64,000 nucleotides of DNA. Source: Ensifer sp. PDNC004 (GTDB lineage: Bacteria > Pseudomonadota > Alphaproteobacteria > Rhizobiales > Rhizobiaceae). The translations under genes were made by a program, and so were the position numbers. The stretch lies in contig NZ_CP070354.1 in NCBI RefSeq assembly GCF_016919405.1, positions 186,001-250,000 on the forward strand, given 5' to 3'. Below, piece after piece: positions 1 through 10,036 of the stretch. Within the stretch, counting starts at the first letter, position 1. Every line of letters starts with the position of its first letter. The notes beneath the pieces were generated by a model, which did not search any database, was not told the DNA's origin, and saw only the letters and a list, made by a program, of their open reading frames with translations.

Positions 1-262
1 TTCCGAGAAACCTTCTCAGGTCGTCGTATCCTCCGACCCTGTTTTCATCGATGAACACCTGGGGTGTCGTCGCCACGCCGTGCTGTGCCTTGAAGGCGTC
101 GGTCTCTTCGCGGCTTGTCAAATGGCGGTCGTCGACATCGTAGCCCGACCGCTTGAGCAGGTCTTTCGCCTTCAAGCCATAGGGGCAGGTATGCTCACCC
201 ATGACCATTCGATAGAGAACGGCCTTCTTGCGCGCCTGTCCTTGGTTCGTCCTGTCCAACAT
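1..262 (-). CDS. Glutaredoxin-like thiol protein (3' end outside window)
   Basis: Only the first 87 residues are inside the window; the gene runs off the left edge. It shows a glutaredoxin fold signature: a CPYG active site with the cysteine at about residue 26 (monothiol, since the fourth position is Gly), a TTPQV cis-proline segment and a GGYDDL glutathione-site motif. The ATG at 262 is preceded by an AAGGAGA ribosome site. It is transcribed divergently from a MerR-family gene and its promoter overlaps a perfect palindrome, so it is very likely the MerR target. Some rhizobial homologues carry a C-terminal membrane (MauE/DoxX-like) domain; whether this one does cannot be seen here. Role inferred: thiol-disulfide or glutathionylation chemistry in the cytoplasm. 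Confidence 0.8.
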   Translation of the reverse strand, partial: MLDRTNQGQARKKAVLYRMVMGEHTCPYGLKAKDLLKRSGYDVDDRHLTSREETDAFKAQHGVATTPQVFIDENRVGGYDDLRRFLG

Positions 263-300
263 CTCACGTCTCCTTTTACTCTTGTGAAACTGTTGGCACG

Positions 301-332
301 ACCATACGTTCCGTACCATGGTACGGAGTCAA
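301..332 (-). promoter_or_regulatory. MerR-type promoter/operator for the glutaredoxin gene
   Basis: Read on the minus strand: -35 TTGACT (327-332), a 20-base spacer, then -10 TATGGT (301-306). The spacer contains the perfect 16-base palindrome CCGTACCATGGTACGG (311-326). The long spacer with a central dyad is the hallmark of MerR-activated promoters, and the -35 plus first half-site resemble what I recall of the classical mercury-resistance merT promoter. The +1 would fall near 294, leaving a leader of about 30 bases before the start at 262. Confidence 0.85.
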
Positions 333-338
333 GAGCCC

Positions 339-722
339 ATGGAACTGACGATCGGAAAATTTGCAGCAGCCGGCGGCGTCGGCGTGGAGACGATCCGCTA
401 CTATCAGCGGCGAGGGTTGCTGGACACGCCACGAAGGCTTGAGGGCATCCGCCATTACGGTGACGGAGACGTCCGCCGCCTTCAGTTCATCCGGCAGGCC
501 CAAACGGCCGGCTTCACGCTCGAGGAGATCAAGGAGCTTCTCGATCTCGATTCTGGAGAAGACAGGGAGAGAGCGCGAAACCTTGCGAAAAACCGCATTG
601 GTGCGCTGGATGCCAAGATCGCCGAGCTTCAACAGGCGCGGAAAGCCTTGCAGCGACTGGTCGGGGAATGTGCCACTGACAAGTCGGGTCCTTGCCCGAT
701 CCTTGCGTCCTTCGATCTGTAG
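339..722 (+). CDS. MerR-family transcriptional regulator
   Basis: 127-residue MerR regulator. The N-terminal winged helix-turn-helix (about residues 3-70, with ETIRYYQRRGLL) is followed by a coiled-coil dimerisation helix and a short effector loop with Cys111 and Cys119 (GEC...PCP). In mercury-sensing MerR three cysteines bind the metal; by eye the residue matching Cys82 is Arg76 here, so a classical Hg(II) site is not expected. Two remaining cysteines could sense another thiophile or a thiol redox state. I chose the ATG at 339 because the in-frame ATG at 318 sits in the middle of the operator palindrome and has no ribosome site; GGAG lies 10 bases before 339. The divergent glutaredoxin gene is the likely target. 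Confidence 0.88.
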   Translation: MELTIGKFAAAGGVGVETIRYYQRRGLLDTPRRLEGIRHYGDGDVRRLQFIRQAQTAGFTLEEIKELLDLDSGEDRERARNLAKNRIGALDAKIAELQQARKALQRLVGECATDKSGPCPILASFDL

Positions 723-833
723 CGTCGAGCCGGGCGACGGTGGCCGCCCTGCTTGCCGCCGTTGCGCTCATGCTGGCAGTCGGGACGGGTTTCACCTCAA
801 GGTCCTGGCCCTCGCGGGCGCAGGCTGTTGTGG

Positions 834-2138
834 TCACCAGCCCGCAAACTGCGCGACGACGTCATCGGGAACGGCACCTGCTTCGGCAAAGGCCTGTTCC
901 AGAACGCCCAGTGCCTGACGGATATCGGTGTCCGCGATGGTTAGTGGCGGGGTCATCTCCAGAACGTTTGCGTTCATCCCGACACAGTAGACGACGAGGC
1001 CGAGTTCATAGGCCCGATAGATGAGTTTCGCCGCTTCCGTTCGCGCTGGCGCCCGTGTTTGCCGATCGAGGACGAGATCGACGCCGCAGGCAAGACCTCG
1101 ACCGCGGATATCGCCGATCAGTTGATGTCGTTGGGCAAGCCTTGCCAGGCCGTCGCGCAGCAATTTGCCCTTGCGCTCGGCTTCCTGCGCAAGTTCTTCG
1201 CGTTCAATGGTTTCGAGAACGGCAAGTCCGGCGGCGCAGGAGATCGGGTTGCCGTGGAGCGTCTGCATGGCAAAGGCGCTGGCGCAATCAAGGATGCGCG
1301 CCGGACCGATCGCGGCGGAAAGCGGCAGCCCGCCGCCGAGGCCCTTGCCGATGGTCAGGATGTCGGGGACGAACTCCTCGTGCTCGAAGCAGTGCAGCCG
1401 ACCGCTGCGGCCAAGCCCGACCTTCACTTCGTCGCAGACGACAAGCACGCCGTATTCACGGCAGATCGCGGCAAAGGTTTTGAAAAAGCCGGGCGGCGGG
1501 ACGATCAGGCCGCCGTCTGACTGGATCGGCTCGATGAAGGCGGCGGCGAAATGTTCGGGCGCCGCCTCAAGCCGCTCCCGCAATTCAGCGAGGATCGCGC
1601 CACCCGTGGGGTCGTCGCGATAGGGGCGGTAGCGATCGGGGTAGGGCAGCAACAGCAGGCCCTCTGCCTTGGCCGCGCCCGACTGCACGCTATGCCCGGA
1701 AAAGGCCATCGAACCCACGGTACAACCATGATAGGCGCCGACGAAGGCGATGACGCCCGATCGTCCCGTCGCCTTGGTGACGGCGCGGAAGACCGCCTCG
1801 TTGGCGTCGGATCCGGAATGGCCGAACCAGACTTTGTTGTCGCCCGCCCCGGGAAAGGCCGCGAGCAGTTTTTCGGCAAGCGCCGTTGCCGGTCTGTTGG
1901 CCGCAGACAGAACGCTGGCGCCGGCGGGATTTGCCGCAGCACCGCAGACTGCCTCGACCAGCGCCGGGTGGCCATAGCCAAGGCTTGCTGCGCCCCAGGC
2001 ACCGGAGAGGTCGATCAGTTCACGGCCACTTTCCTCGATCACCCGCGCGCCGCGGCCACCGGTCACGGCAAGCGGGAAGAAGCGCAGCTTCTGCAGGTTG
2101 GCGATTGCCGCTCGGTCTCTCTCGTAGAGTGCGGTCAC
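834..2138 (-). CDS. Class III PLP-dependent aminotransferase
   Basis: 434-residue fold-type I aminotransferase of class III (the 4-aminobutyrate/ornithine/omega-amino acid group). The PLP aspartate is at about residue 236 (VVCDEVKVG) and the Schiff-base lysine at about 265 (TIGKGLGGG). Length is normal. The start is GTG and its first bases overlap the stop of the upstream formylglutamate amidohydrolase gene (GTGA), so translation is coupled. It is the last gene of a minus-strand block that also holds a glutamine-synthetase-like ligase, an amidohydrolase and a cysteine hydrolase. A role in moving an omega- or alpha-amino group from the imported compound to an oxo acid is inferred; the substrate is not evident from the sequence. 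Confidence 0.88.
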   Translation of the reverse strand: MTALYERDRAAIANLQKLRFFPLAVTGGRGARVIEESGRELIDLSGAWGAASLGYGHPALVEAVCGAAANPAGASVLSAANRPATALAEKLLAAFPGAGDNKVWFGHSGSDANEAVFRAVTKATGRSGVIAFVGAYHGCTVGSMAFSGHSVQSGAAKAEGLLLLPYPDRYRPYRDDPTGGAILAELRERLEAAPEHFAAAFIEPIQSDGGLIVPPPGFFKTFAAICREYGVLVVCDEVKVGLGRSGRLHCFEHEEFVPDILTIGKGLGGGLPLSAAIGPARILDCASAFAMQTLHGNPISCAAGLAVLETIEREELAQEAERKGKLLRDGLARLAQRHQLIGDIRGRGLACGVDLVLDRQTRAPARTEAAKLIYRAYELGLVVYCVGMNANVLEMTPPLTIADTDIRQALGVLEQAFAEAGAVPDDVVAQFAGW

Positions 2139-2968
2139 CGGACTTCCCCGATGCTGGCTTTCAGACAGCGGGTCAGGCGTTCGCCCCAGGCGGCGACGCC
2201 CGCATGCGTGTCGATCAGATCGTGGCGCACCTCGACCAGAACGCCCGGAAGCCCGCGCGCATCGGCATGGACCGGCACGGTGTAATCCTCGTCCGGGTGG
2301 ATGTTGTAGGGCTCGTTGTCGCCGATCGTCAGTTCGCGTTCGCTCGCCAGTTCACGGATCAGCGCGCCGGCGAAATCGACCGCGTCGCGATAGAGAATGC
2401 CCGCCTGCCAGGGGCGTGGCTTGCCGAAATAGACGGGCGTGAAGCTGTGGATGCCGACGACGAAGGGCCGCTTGCCTTCGCCTTCAAGCCGGTCAAGACG
2501 GCGGCTGACGGCGTTGGCAAAAGGCGTGAACAGCGTGTCTATCCGCTGCTGCCGCTCTTCGTCGCTTAAGCTTCGGTTGGCGGGAATTTCCGTCGTCTCG
2601 CTGACCTCGGGGATCATCGAGGGTGCGGAAAGCGGCCGGTTGCAGTCGATCACCAGCCGCGAATAGTTGGTGAAGAACAAAGGCGCATCGAGGCTGAGGC
2701 TCAAATGCTGGGCCAGCGCCATGGCGCCGATATCCCAGGCGATGTGGCGCTGGCGCTCGTGCAACGGCAGCCCCATATCGCTGAGCGCGCGCGGCATCCG
2801 GTTGGAGGCGTGTTCGCACAAAAGCAGGATCGGCGAGGTGCCGTCCGGATTGAAGACCGCGTAGGGCGGCAGTTCGTCGATCGAAAGCAGCGGCGCGCTT
2901 GGGTCGTGTCGCGCGCCCTGTTCGGGGCTCTTGATGGCCGTTGTCGAGGTCATGGGCTGCCCATCCAT
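2135..2968 (-). CDS. N-formylglutamate amidohydrolase family protein
   Basis: 277-residue protein with the features of the N-formylglutamate amidohydrolase (HutG-type FGase) family: ILLLCEHASNRMP near the N-terminus, HIAWDIGA, NYSRLVIDCNR, and IHSFTPVY further on. The family is zinc-dependent and removes an acyl group from the nitrogen of glutamate. No other histidine-degradation (hut) genes are present nearby, so the enzyme may instead cleave another N-acyl or gamma-glutamyl compound made by the neighbouring ligase. ATG at 2968 is used; a TTG directly upstream (2971) and an ATG at 2953 are alternatives and no strong ribosome site decides. The gene touches the ligase stop (2972) and overlaps the aminotransferase by 4 bases. 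Confidence 0.87.
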   Translation of the reverse strand: MDGQPMTSTTAIKSPEQGARHDPSAPLLSIDELPPYAVFNPDGTSPILLLCEHASNRMPRALSDMGLPLHERQRHIAWDIGAMALAQHLSLSLDAPLFFTNYSRLVIDCNRPLSAPSMIPEVSETTEIPANRSLSDEERQQRIDTLFTPFANAVSRRLDRLEGEGKRPFVVGIHSFTPVYFGKPRPWQAGILYRDAVDFAGALIRELASERELTIGDNEPYNIHPDEDYTVPVHADARGLPGVLVEVRHDLIDTHAGVAAWGERLTRCLKASIGEVR

Positions 2969-2971
2969 CAA

Positions 2972-4312
2972 TCAGTAGACCGCCGCATAGCGGGCGCAGA
3001 GTTCGTCCGGCGAGAGCCCGTCGACGATGTCGATCTCCTTGCGCTTCATCGCCATGTAGCAGGCAAGGAAGTCTTGCGAGAACCAGCCGGTGACGACAGT
3101 ATCGACGGCGAGTGTGTCCAGCGCTTCCGGCAGGCTTGCGGGCAGGCGACGGATGCCGAGCTTCTCCTGCTCTGCCGCCGAGAAATCGGACGGGTCCGAA
3201 TTGATCAGGGGCGGCTGCTCGAGCCCGGCCCTGATGCCTTCGAGCCCGGCCTTCAAGAGGACAGCCAGCGAAAGGTGGGGGCTGGCGCAGGCGTCGGCCG
3301 CCCGATACTCCATGTTGAACTGCTTGGCCGGATTGCTGCCGGGCAGGTCCAGCGTCGGGCAGATCCGCAGCGTCGCTTCGCGGTTCTTTTCACCGAGGCA
3401 GGTATAGGCCGCACTCCAATGGTGGGGCACGAGCCGCATGTAGGAAAGCACCGATGGAGCGGTAAAGGCGGTCAGCGCCGGCAGATGCTTGATGACGCCG
3501 GCGGCAAAGGCACCGGCGATCTTGGAGAGCCTGCCAGGACGCGCCGCGTCGAAGGTCACCGGATTGCCGTCGAGATCGGTGAAGCTCACATGCAGGTGCA
3601 CGCCGTTGCCGACGCCATTCGAGACCGTCTTCGGGGCAAAACTCGCATTCCAGCCGAAGAGGGCGGCGACTTCCTTGGTGATTGCACGGATGGTAGCGCC
3701 GCGATCAGCGGCGGTCAGCGCGTCGGCGGGACGGCAGGTGATTTCGAACTGGTCCTTGCCGTATTCCGGCAGGAACATTTCCGGCTCGGCGCCGGCTTCC
3801 TGCAAAGCGGTCATCAGCAGAGACCCGAAGGGTTCGGCACGGCGCTGGGCGCGCAGGCCGAAGGACGGCGCATCCGGCCAGTCGACGCCGAGTAACTGGA
3901 ACTCCTGCTCGACGGCTGAAATGACTTTGAGGCCGACTTGTTCGTATTCCTTCAGCGTCTGTTTCAGGAAGCTGCGCACGCAGCAGTCCCAGGCATTGCC
4001 CTGGAGGTCGGTGATGTCGGCGTGATAGAAATGCAGCGGCGTCTCGTCTGGCAGGCAGGTGACGCGCGCCTTGCTGGCGGGATCCGCCATCAGCCGCAGG
4101 TCGCCGGCCGAGCCCCAGGGGTTGTTTTCGGCGATCATGTCGAAGGGCGTCAGCGCCAGATTGGCCGGCACCCAGCCGACCCCCTTGCGCAGGTAGCTGT
4201 CGATCTCGCTCGCGGCAAAGCTGCGGCCGCGGGTGATGCCGGCGATGTCTGTCGTGACGAAGGTGGCGAGTTCGGTCAGTTCTGCCGCCTTGCCGTTGTT
4301 GGTTTCAGTCAT
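2972..4312 (-). CDS. Glutamine synthetase-like ligase (gamma-glutamyl-amine type)
   Basis: 446-residue member of the glutamine synthetase family. The ATP/glutamate-site elements are visible: AVEQEFQLLG, NGVGNGVHLHVSF, MRLVPHHWSAAY, REATLRIC and EYRAADACASPHL. It is shorter than housekeeping GlnA and resembles the GlnT/PuuA-type enzymes that couple glutamate to amines other than ammonia. The context (aminotransferase, FGase, cysteine hydrolase, Liv-type transporter) supports gamma-glutamylation of an imported amine as a first catabolic step, as in putrescine or ethylamine degradation, but the amine is unknown. The ATG at 4312 is preceded by GGAGGGG. The downstream gene begins within a few bases of the stop, so it belongs to the same transcript. 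Confidence 0.87.
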   Translation of the reverse strand: MTETNNGKAAELTELATFVTTDIAGITRGRSFAASEIDSYLRKGVGWVPANLALTPFDMIAENNPWGSAGDLRLMADPASKARVTCLPDETPLHFYHADITDLQGNAWDCCVRSFLKQTLKEYEQVGLKVISAVEQEFQLLGVDWPDAPSFGLRAQRRAEPFGSLLMTALQEAGAEPEMFLPEYGKDQFEITCRPADALTAADRGATIRAITKEVAALFGWNASFAPKTVSNGVGNGVHLHVSFTDLDGNPVTFDAARPGRLSKIAGAFAAGVIKHLPALTAFTAPSVLSYMRLVPHHWSAAYTCLGEKNREATLRICPTLDLPGSNPAKQFNMEYRAADACASPHLSLAVLLKAGLEGIRAGLEQPPLINSDPSDFSAAEQEKLGIRRLPASLPEALDTLAVDTVVTGWFSQDFLACYMAMKRKEIDIVDGLSPDELCARYAAVY

Positions 4313-4346
4313 GGATTCCCCTCCAGTCTTGTTTTTCTGCGCACGC

Positions 4347-5009
4347 TCAGGCCTGGCGCAGGCCGTTCAGGCGGCTGACGACGGTGTCGGTGTCGGTTGT
4401 CCAGCAGTAGCCCGAATAGGCGCGAAGGGCCGCGTCATGGCGCTGCTCGCTGTAGGTGGCGCAGGCGTCGCTGACGACGGTGACGAGATAGCCGCGGTCG
4501 GCGGCATCGCGCACGGCCATGTCGACGCATTGGTCGGTGATGACGCCCGCGATGATCAGATAGCGGGTGTTGAGATTGCGCAGGATGTAGTCGATGTTGG
4601 TCGAGTTGAAGACGCCCGACGAGGTCTTCGGCAGCACGATCTCGTTGTCGATCGGCGCGAGTTCCGGAATGACCTGCCCCTCGGGTGATCCCTTCGGCAC
4701 GTGCATGTCGGAGAGCTTGTGATCGAGCGAACGGTCGCGGCCGTCGAGCGTCAGGCTCTCGATGATCGTGTGCAGCACTTCGCAGCCGGCCTTGCGCGCC
4801 GCCTCCAGAATGCGCACCTGATTGGGGATCACGGTCTGGCGCAGGCGCTGGTGATAATAGCTGTCGGCGTCCTGCGGGTGGGTCGGGTCGAGGTTGGGCT
4901 CGCACCAGATGCGCTGCATGTCGACGAACAGAACGGACGTGCGGTCCGCCTCATAGGCGCTGTCGCGCCTCAAGAGATCGTCGCCAACCCTTACAGTGAC
5001 TGCACTCAT
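4347..5009 (-). CDS. Isochorismatase-like cysteine hydrolase
   Basis: 220-residue cysteine hydrolase of the isochorismatase/N-carbamoylsarcosine amidase/nicotinamidase superfamily. The catalytic triad is visible: Asp30 (VLFVDMQ), Lys128 (VLPKTSSG) and Cys161 in GVITDQCVDM, which also contains the typical cis-peptide before TDQC. Such enzymes hydrolyse amides, carbamoyl groups or vinyl ethers. The start at 5009 is supported by GAGGAG a few bases upstream; the open frame extends further upstream but that sequence is low-complexity Arg-rich and overlaps the RpiR gene in another frame. First enzyme gene after the regulator in a minus-strand operon; likely deamidates or decarbamoylates an intermediate. 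Confidence 0.88.
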   Translation of the reverse strand: MSAVTVRVGDDLLRRDSAYEADRTSVLFVDMQRIWCEPNLDPTHPQDADSYYHQRLRQTVIPNQVRILEAARKAGCEVLHTIIESLTLDGRDRSLDHKLSDMHVPKGSPEGQVIPELAPIDNEIVLPKTSSGVFNSTNIDYILRNLNTRYLIIAGVITDQCVDMAVRDAADRGYLVTVVSDACATYSEQRHDAALRAYSGYCWTTDTDTVVSRLNGLRQA

Positions 5010-5056
5010 TCGAAATCTCCTCGGTTTGTCTGGTTCGCCGTGGGCGGCGGAAAGGC

Positions 5057-5938
5057 TCAGCGGTCGTCGTCGACGGCCGGATTGAAGGCGTCCTCGGTGA
5101 TGGCATAGCCGCGGCGCAGCTCTTCCATGCGCTCGATGCGGCCGCGCGACTGGGTGGCAAGGCGGGCGGTGAGCGCTGCGATCACCGCTTCCGTCTGCGC
5201 CAATGCCGGCACCATCGTGTCGTAGGGCGAGACCGTGTCGACGGGGGCGGTCAGCGTCACGGTCGCGAATTCGGCGATCGGCGAAAGCCACCGGTCGGTA
5301 AAGAGCACGATGCGGGCACCTTGCGCGGCGGCCTGCCGGGCAAAGCGGATCGTGTCGTTCTGGTAGCGGCGATAGTCATAGACGAAGAGCACGTCGCGCT
5401 TGCCGAGATCGACAAGCTGGTCGACCTGGTCGGCCTGGCTGCCGTTGATCCAGCGGGTGTCACCCCTCAGCTGCTTCATGTGCGACCAGAGCAGGCCGGC
5501 GAGAAAACCGCTGAACCGGCCGCCGAGGCAGTGGATGCGGGCGCTCATGTCGGCGGCCGCGTCCGCGGCTGCCTCGAAGTCTTCCGAAGGCAGCATCTGC
5601 ATCGAGGATTCCAGCGCATGGATGCTGGCGCGCAGGAAGTACTGGTAGAAGTTCTCCTGCTCCAGTGACGGGCGCCGCGCGTCGAGCATGGAGAGCGGCG
5701 AGCTCATCCGCTCCTGGACTTCGCTGAGCAGCGCCTTCTGGAACTCGGGATAACCCTCGAAGCCCAGTGTGTTGGCAAAGCGCACGACGGTCGGATTGCT
5801 GACGCCGGCCGCCGCCGCAAGATGCGCAACCGTGTTCAGCCCCGCTGCCGGATAATTCGACAGAAGCTGCCTGACGATCTTCAGTTCAGAGCGCGTGAAG
5901 GTAATGGCGCCGTCTGTCAGTCGGTCCCGGATTGCCAC
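5057..5938 (-). CDS. MurR/RpiR-family transcriptional regulator
   Basis: 293-residue regulator with an N-terminal RpiR helix-turn-helix (about residues 15-80; LNTVAHLAAAAGVSNPTVVRFANTLGFEGYPEF is split by helices) and a C-terminal SIS sugar-phosphate-type domain (about 120-265, with DVLFVYDYRRYQ and RIVLFTDR). The GTG start at 5938 has GGGAGG 8 bases upstream; a longer frame exists to 6034 but has no ribosome site and intrudes on the promoter region. Located at the head of the catabolic block and divergent from the Liv-type transporter, so it probably controls both directions from the 174-base gap. RpiR proteins usually sense sugar phosphates, but several act on amino-acid and amine genes. 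Confidence 0.87.
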   Translation of the reverse strand: MAIRDRLTDGAITFTRSELKIVRQLLSNYPAAGLNTVAHLAAAAGVSNPTVVRFANTLGFEGYPEFQKALLSEVQERMSSPLSMLDARRPSLEQENFYQYFLRASIHALESSMQMLPSEDFEAAADAAADMSARIHCLGGRFSGFLAGLLWSHMKQLRGDTRWINGSQADQVDQLVDLGKRDVLFVYDYRRYQNDTIRFARQAAAQGARIVLFTDRWLSPIAEFATVTLTAPVDTVSPYDTMVPALAQTEAVIAALTARLATQSRGRIERMEELRRGYAITEDAFNPAVDDDR

Positions 5939-6027
5939 GATTTCTGCCTCCCAAAAACGATGGCGTGAATCCCGTTTTCTACGTTTTGTTACATAATTGC
6001 TAGCAGAGAATGTTTTTTGAAACAAGA

Positions 6028-6055
6028 TTGACATTTGGTCGATCTGCGATAACGT
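6028..6055 (+). promoter_or_regulatory. Candidate sigma-70 promoter for the Liv-type operon
   Basis: TTGACA at 6028-6033, a 16-base spacer and TAACGT at 6050-6055, upstream of the fused permease gene. It lies in the AT-rich gap between the divergent RpiR gene and the transporter. No clear RpiR dyad was identified in the gap. Confidence 0.5.
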
Positions 6056-6111
6056 TCATGTCGGGAACGGGCCCGAGCCAAAAAATATGAGGCGGGCCGA
6101 AATTTGGGGGA

Positions 6112-7998
<1,887 letters not shown>

Positions 7999-8020
7999 AT
8001 CAAAAGAGGGAGCTTTTCGG

Positions 8021-9184
8021 ATGAAGAAGAACGTCACGGCCCTGTGCCTCACCACCATGCTCGGCGGTTTTGCCCTGTCGGCATTGCCGGCATTCGCAGA
8101 AGATCTGGTCATCGGCCTTGCGACCGCCCAGACCGGCGGTCTTGCGCCCTATGACCAGCCGTCGCTGAAGGGCCTGGAAATGGCCGTCGAGGAAATCAAC
8201 GCGGCCGGTGGTGCCGCCGGCAAATTCCCGATCAAGCTCGTCGCCAAGGATACGCGCTCGGATGCGGCGCAAACCGCGCTGGTGGCGCAGGAGCTGGTCG
8301 ACGAAGGCGTCAAGATCGTGATCACGCCGTGCGACGCCGATCCGTCGATCGCCGCCGGCCAGGTGACCCAGGCCGCCCAGATCCCGGCCTTCTCCTTCTG
8401 CGCCACGACGCCGACGATGCCGCTTGCGGTTGGCGACTACATGTTCGGCAACTATCCCGCCGACAACGTCCAGGCTTCGGTGCTTGCGACCTATGCGGCC
8501 GAGAAGGGCTACAAGAAGGCCTATATCCTGAAGTCGCCCGACAGCGCCTATACGCTGAAGCTGCCGGAATATTTCGGGGTCGCCTTCAAGGCCAAGGGCG
8601 GCGAGCTCCTGGGCGAAGGCACCTACAGCATGGGCCAGCAGGACTTCGGCGCCGAGGTCACCAAGATCAAGGCGATGAACCCGGCGCCCGACGTTATCAT
8701 GACGGCGGCCTACGAGCCGGATTTCCCGGCCTTCATCCGTCAGCTGCGCGGCGCCGGCGTGACCACGCCGATCCTCGGCAGTGACGGCATCGATTCGCCC
8801 ACCACCTTCGGCCTTGGTGCGACCGTCGACGGCGTCGTCTTCACCACCGCCGGCTTTGCCAGCGAAGGCAGCCCGCTCGCTGACTTCAACGTGAAGTACA
8901 AGGAAAAATATGGCCAGGTGCCGGACACGGTCTATATCGCCAACGGCTACGACCTCGGCAAGGTGATCGACGCGGCGGTGACGGAAGCAAACAGCATCGA
9001 TCCGGTCGCCATCCGCAATGCGATTGCCTCGCTCGAAAACGTCCAGGGCGTCACCGGACCGATCAGCTATGCCGGCACGCAAGGCATGCCGATGCGCTCG
9101 GTATCACTGGTACAGATCGAAGGCGGCAATCGCCATCTGATCAGCCAGGGTGTTCCGGCGGCCGCCGACGTTCCGGCCCCCTGA
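8021..9184 (+). CDS. Liv-type ABC transporter periplasmic substrate-binding protein
   Basis: 387 residues with a Sec signal peptide ending about ...SALPAFAED and then a type I periplasmic binding fold (LVIGLATAQTGGLAPYDQPSLKGLEMAVEEIN split over the first strand and helix). Substrate is not deducible; the family covers branched-chain amino acids, amides, urea and aromatic compounds. The neighbouring catabolic genes suggest an amine or amide. The ATG at 8021 is preceded by GAGGGAG. A strong hairpin lies just after the stop, which may raise the relative level of this subunit's mRNA, as is common for binding proteins. Confidence 0.92.
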   Translation: MKKNVTALCLTTMLGGFALSALPAFAEDLVIGLATAQTGGLAPYDQPSLKGLEMAVEEINAAGGAAGKFPIKLVAKDTRSDAAQTALVAQELVDEGVKIVITPCDADPSIAAGQVTQAAQIPAFSFCATTPTMPLAVGDYMFGNYPADNVQASVLATYAAEKGYKKAYILKSPDSAYTLKLPEYFGVAFKAKGGELLGEGTYSMGQQDFGAEVTKIKAMNPAPDVIMTAAYEPDFPAFIRQLRGAGVTTPILGSDGIDSPTTFGLGATVDGVVFTTAGFASEGSPLADFNVKYKEKYGQVPDTVYIANGYDLGKVIDAAVTEANSIDPVAIRNAIASLENVQGVTGPISYAGTQGMPMRSVSLVQIEGGNRHLISQGVPAAADVPAP

Positions 9185-9197
9185 TCAATCACCTGTG

Positions 9198-9224
9198 GCG
9201 ATCCCTGGGTTTCCCGGGGATCGC
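9198..9224 (+). terminator. Intercistronic hairpin after the binding-protein gene
   Basis: Inverted repeat with 12-base arms: 9198-9209 pairs with 9213-9224 around a TTT loop, with one T-G wobble. It is followed by TCTTGG rather than a long T run, so it is better read as an attenuating or mRNA-stabilising hairpin between the binding-protein gene and livF than as a full terminator. Confidence 0.6.
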
Positions 9225-9274
9225 TCTTGGCTGCGCCGTCGGCGCTTCGCAATCCACGGCAAGGACTTTGCCCG

Positions 9275-10012
9275 ATGATGATGAGTGAAATTCCCGTTCC
9301 GAAGCCGCTTTTGGAAGTGAGCGGTCTCAAGGTCGCCTATGGCGCGGTCGAGGCGCTGAAGGGCGTCGACCTCGTGGTTGGCAAGGGGCAGATCGTGACG
9401 TTGCTCGGCGCCAATGGCGCCGGCAAGAGCTCGACCTTGAATTCGCTTGTCGGGCTGGCGGGGAAGAAGGCGGGACGCGTCACGTTCAATGGCCAGGATA
9501 TATCGGGCCTGCCTCCGGAACAGATCGTCCGCCTCGGCATGACGCTGACGCCGGAGGGGCGGCGGATCTTTCCGAGCCTGACCGTCGACGAACACCTGCT
9601 TCTCGGCGGCGCCATGCACAAGGCGCGGGGCGTGATCTCCGACGTACGCGAGGACATGCTGTCGCGCTTCCCGATCCTGAAGGAACGGCTGACACAGAAG
9701 GCCGGCTCGCTCTCCGGAGGCGAACAGCAGATGCTGGCGATCGCCCGCTCGATGATGTCGTCGCCGGACTTGTTGTTGCTCGACGAACCGTCGCTCGGCC
9801 TTGCGCCGCAGGTGGTGGACCTGATCTTCGACCTGATCGCCGGGCTGAGACAAAAGGGTCTGACGATCCTCCTAGTCGAGCAGAACGTCTCGCTGTCGCT
9901 CGAGATCGCCGACGCGGGCTACGTCATGGCCAATGGCCGGATCGTGCTTTCGGGCACGGCCGCGGAACTGCGCAATTCAACCGAAATCCAGGGCGCCTAT
10001 CTCGGCGCCTGA
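9275..10012 (+). CDS. livF: LivF-type ABC transporter ATPase
   Basis: 245-residue ATPase of the Liv (HAAT) family: Walker A LGANGAGKSS, signature LSGGEQQML and Walker B LLLLDEPSLGLAP, followed by the LivF-type ending with the QNVSLSLEIADAGYVMANG segment. Three consecutive ATG codons occur at 9275, 9278 and 9281; an AAGGA site 9 bases before 9275 supports the first. Partner of the ATPase half fused to LivM, giving a heterodimeric nucleotide-binding pair on the inner face of the membrane. Sits between the binding protein and LivH. Confidence 0.92.
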   Translation: MMMSEIPVPKPLLEVSGLKVAYGAVEALKGVDLVVGKGQIVTLLGANGAGKSSTLNSLVGLAGKKAGRVTFNGQDISGLPPEQIVRLGMTLTPEGRRIFPSLTVDEHLLLGGAMHKARGVISDVREDMLSRFPILKERLTQKAGSLSGGEQQMLAIARSMMSSPDLLLLDEPSLGLAPQVVDLIFDLIAGLRQKGLTILLVEQNVSLSLEIADAGYVMANGRIVLSGTAAELRNSTEIQGAYLGA

Positions 10013-10036
10013 GCCGAGTGCGTGGAGGGTCAAATC

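Noticed and set aside
318..338. Earlier ATG for the MerR gene
   Set aside because: It lies in the centre of the operator palindrome with no ribosome site.
692..1024. Frame with a hydrophobic stretch downstream of the MerR gene
   Set aside because: Begins inside merR-type coding sequence, then runs antisense into the aminotransferase; the hydrophobic stretch is short and followed by Arg-rich nonsense.
5010..5291. N-terminal extension of the cysteine hydrolase
   Set aside because: The extension is Arg/His-rich, overlaps the RpiR gene in another frame and lacks a ribosome site; the start at 5009 has GAGGAG.
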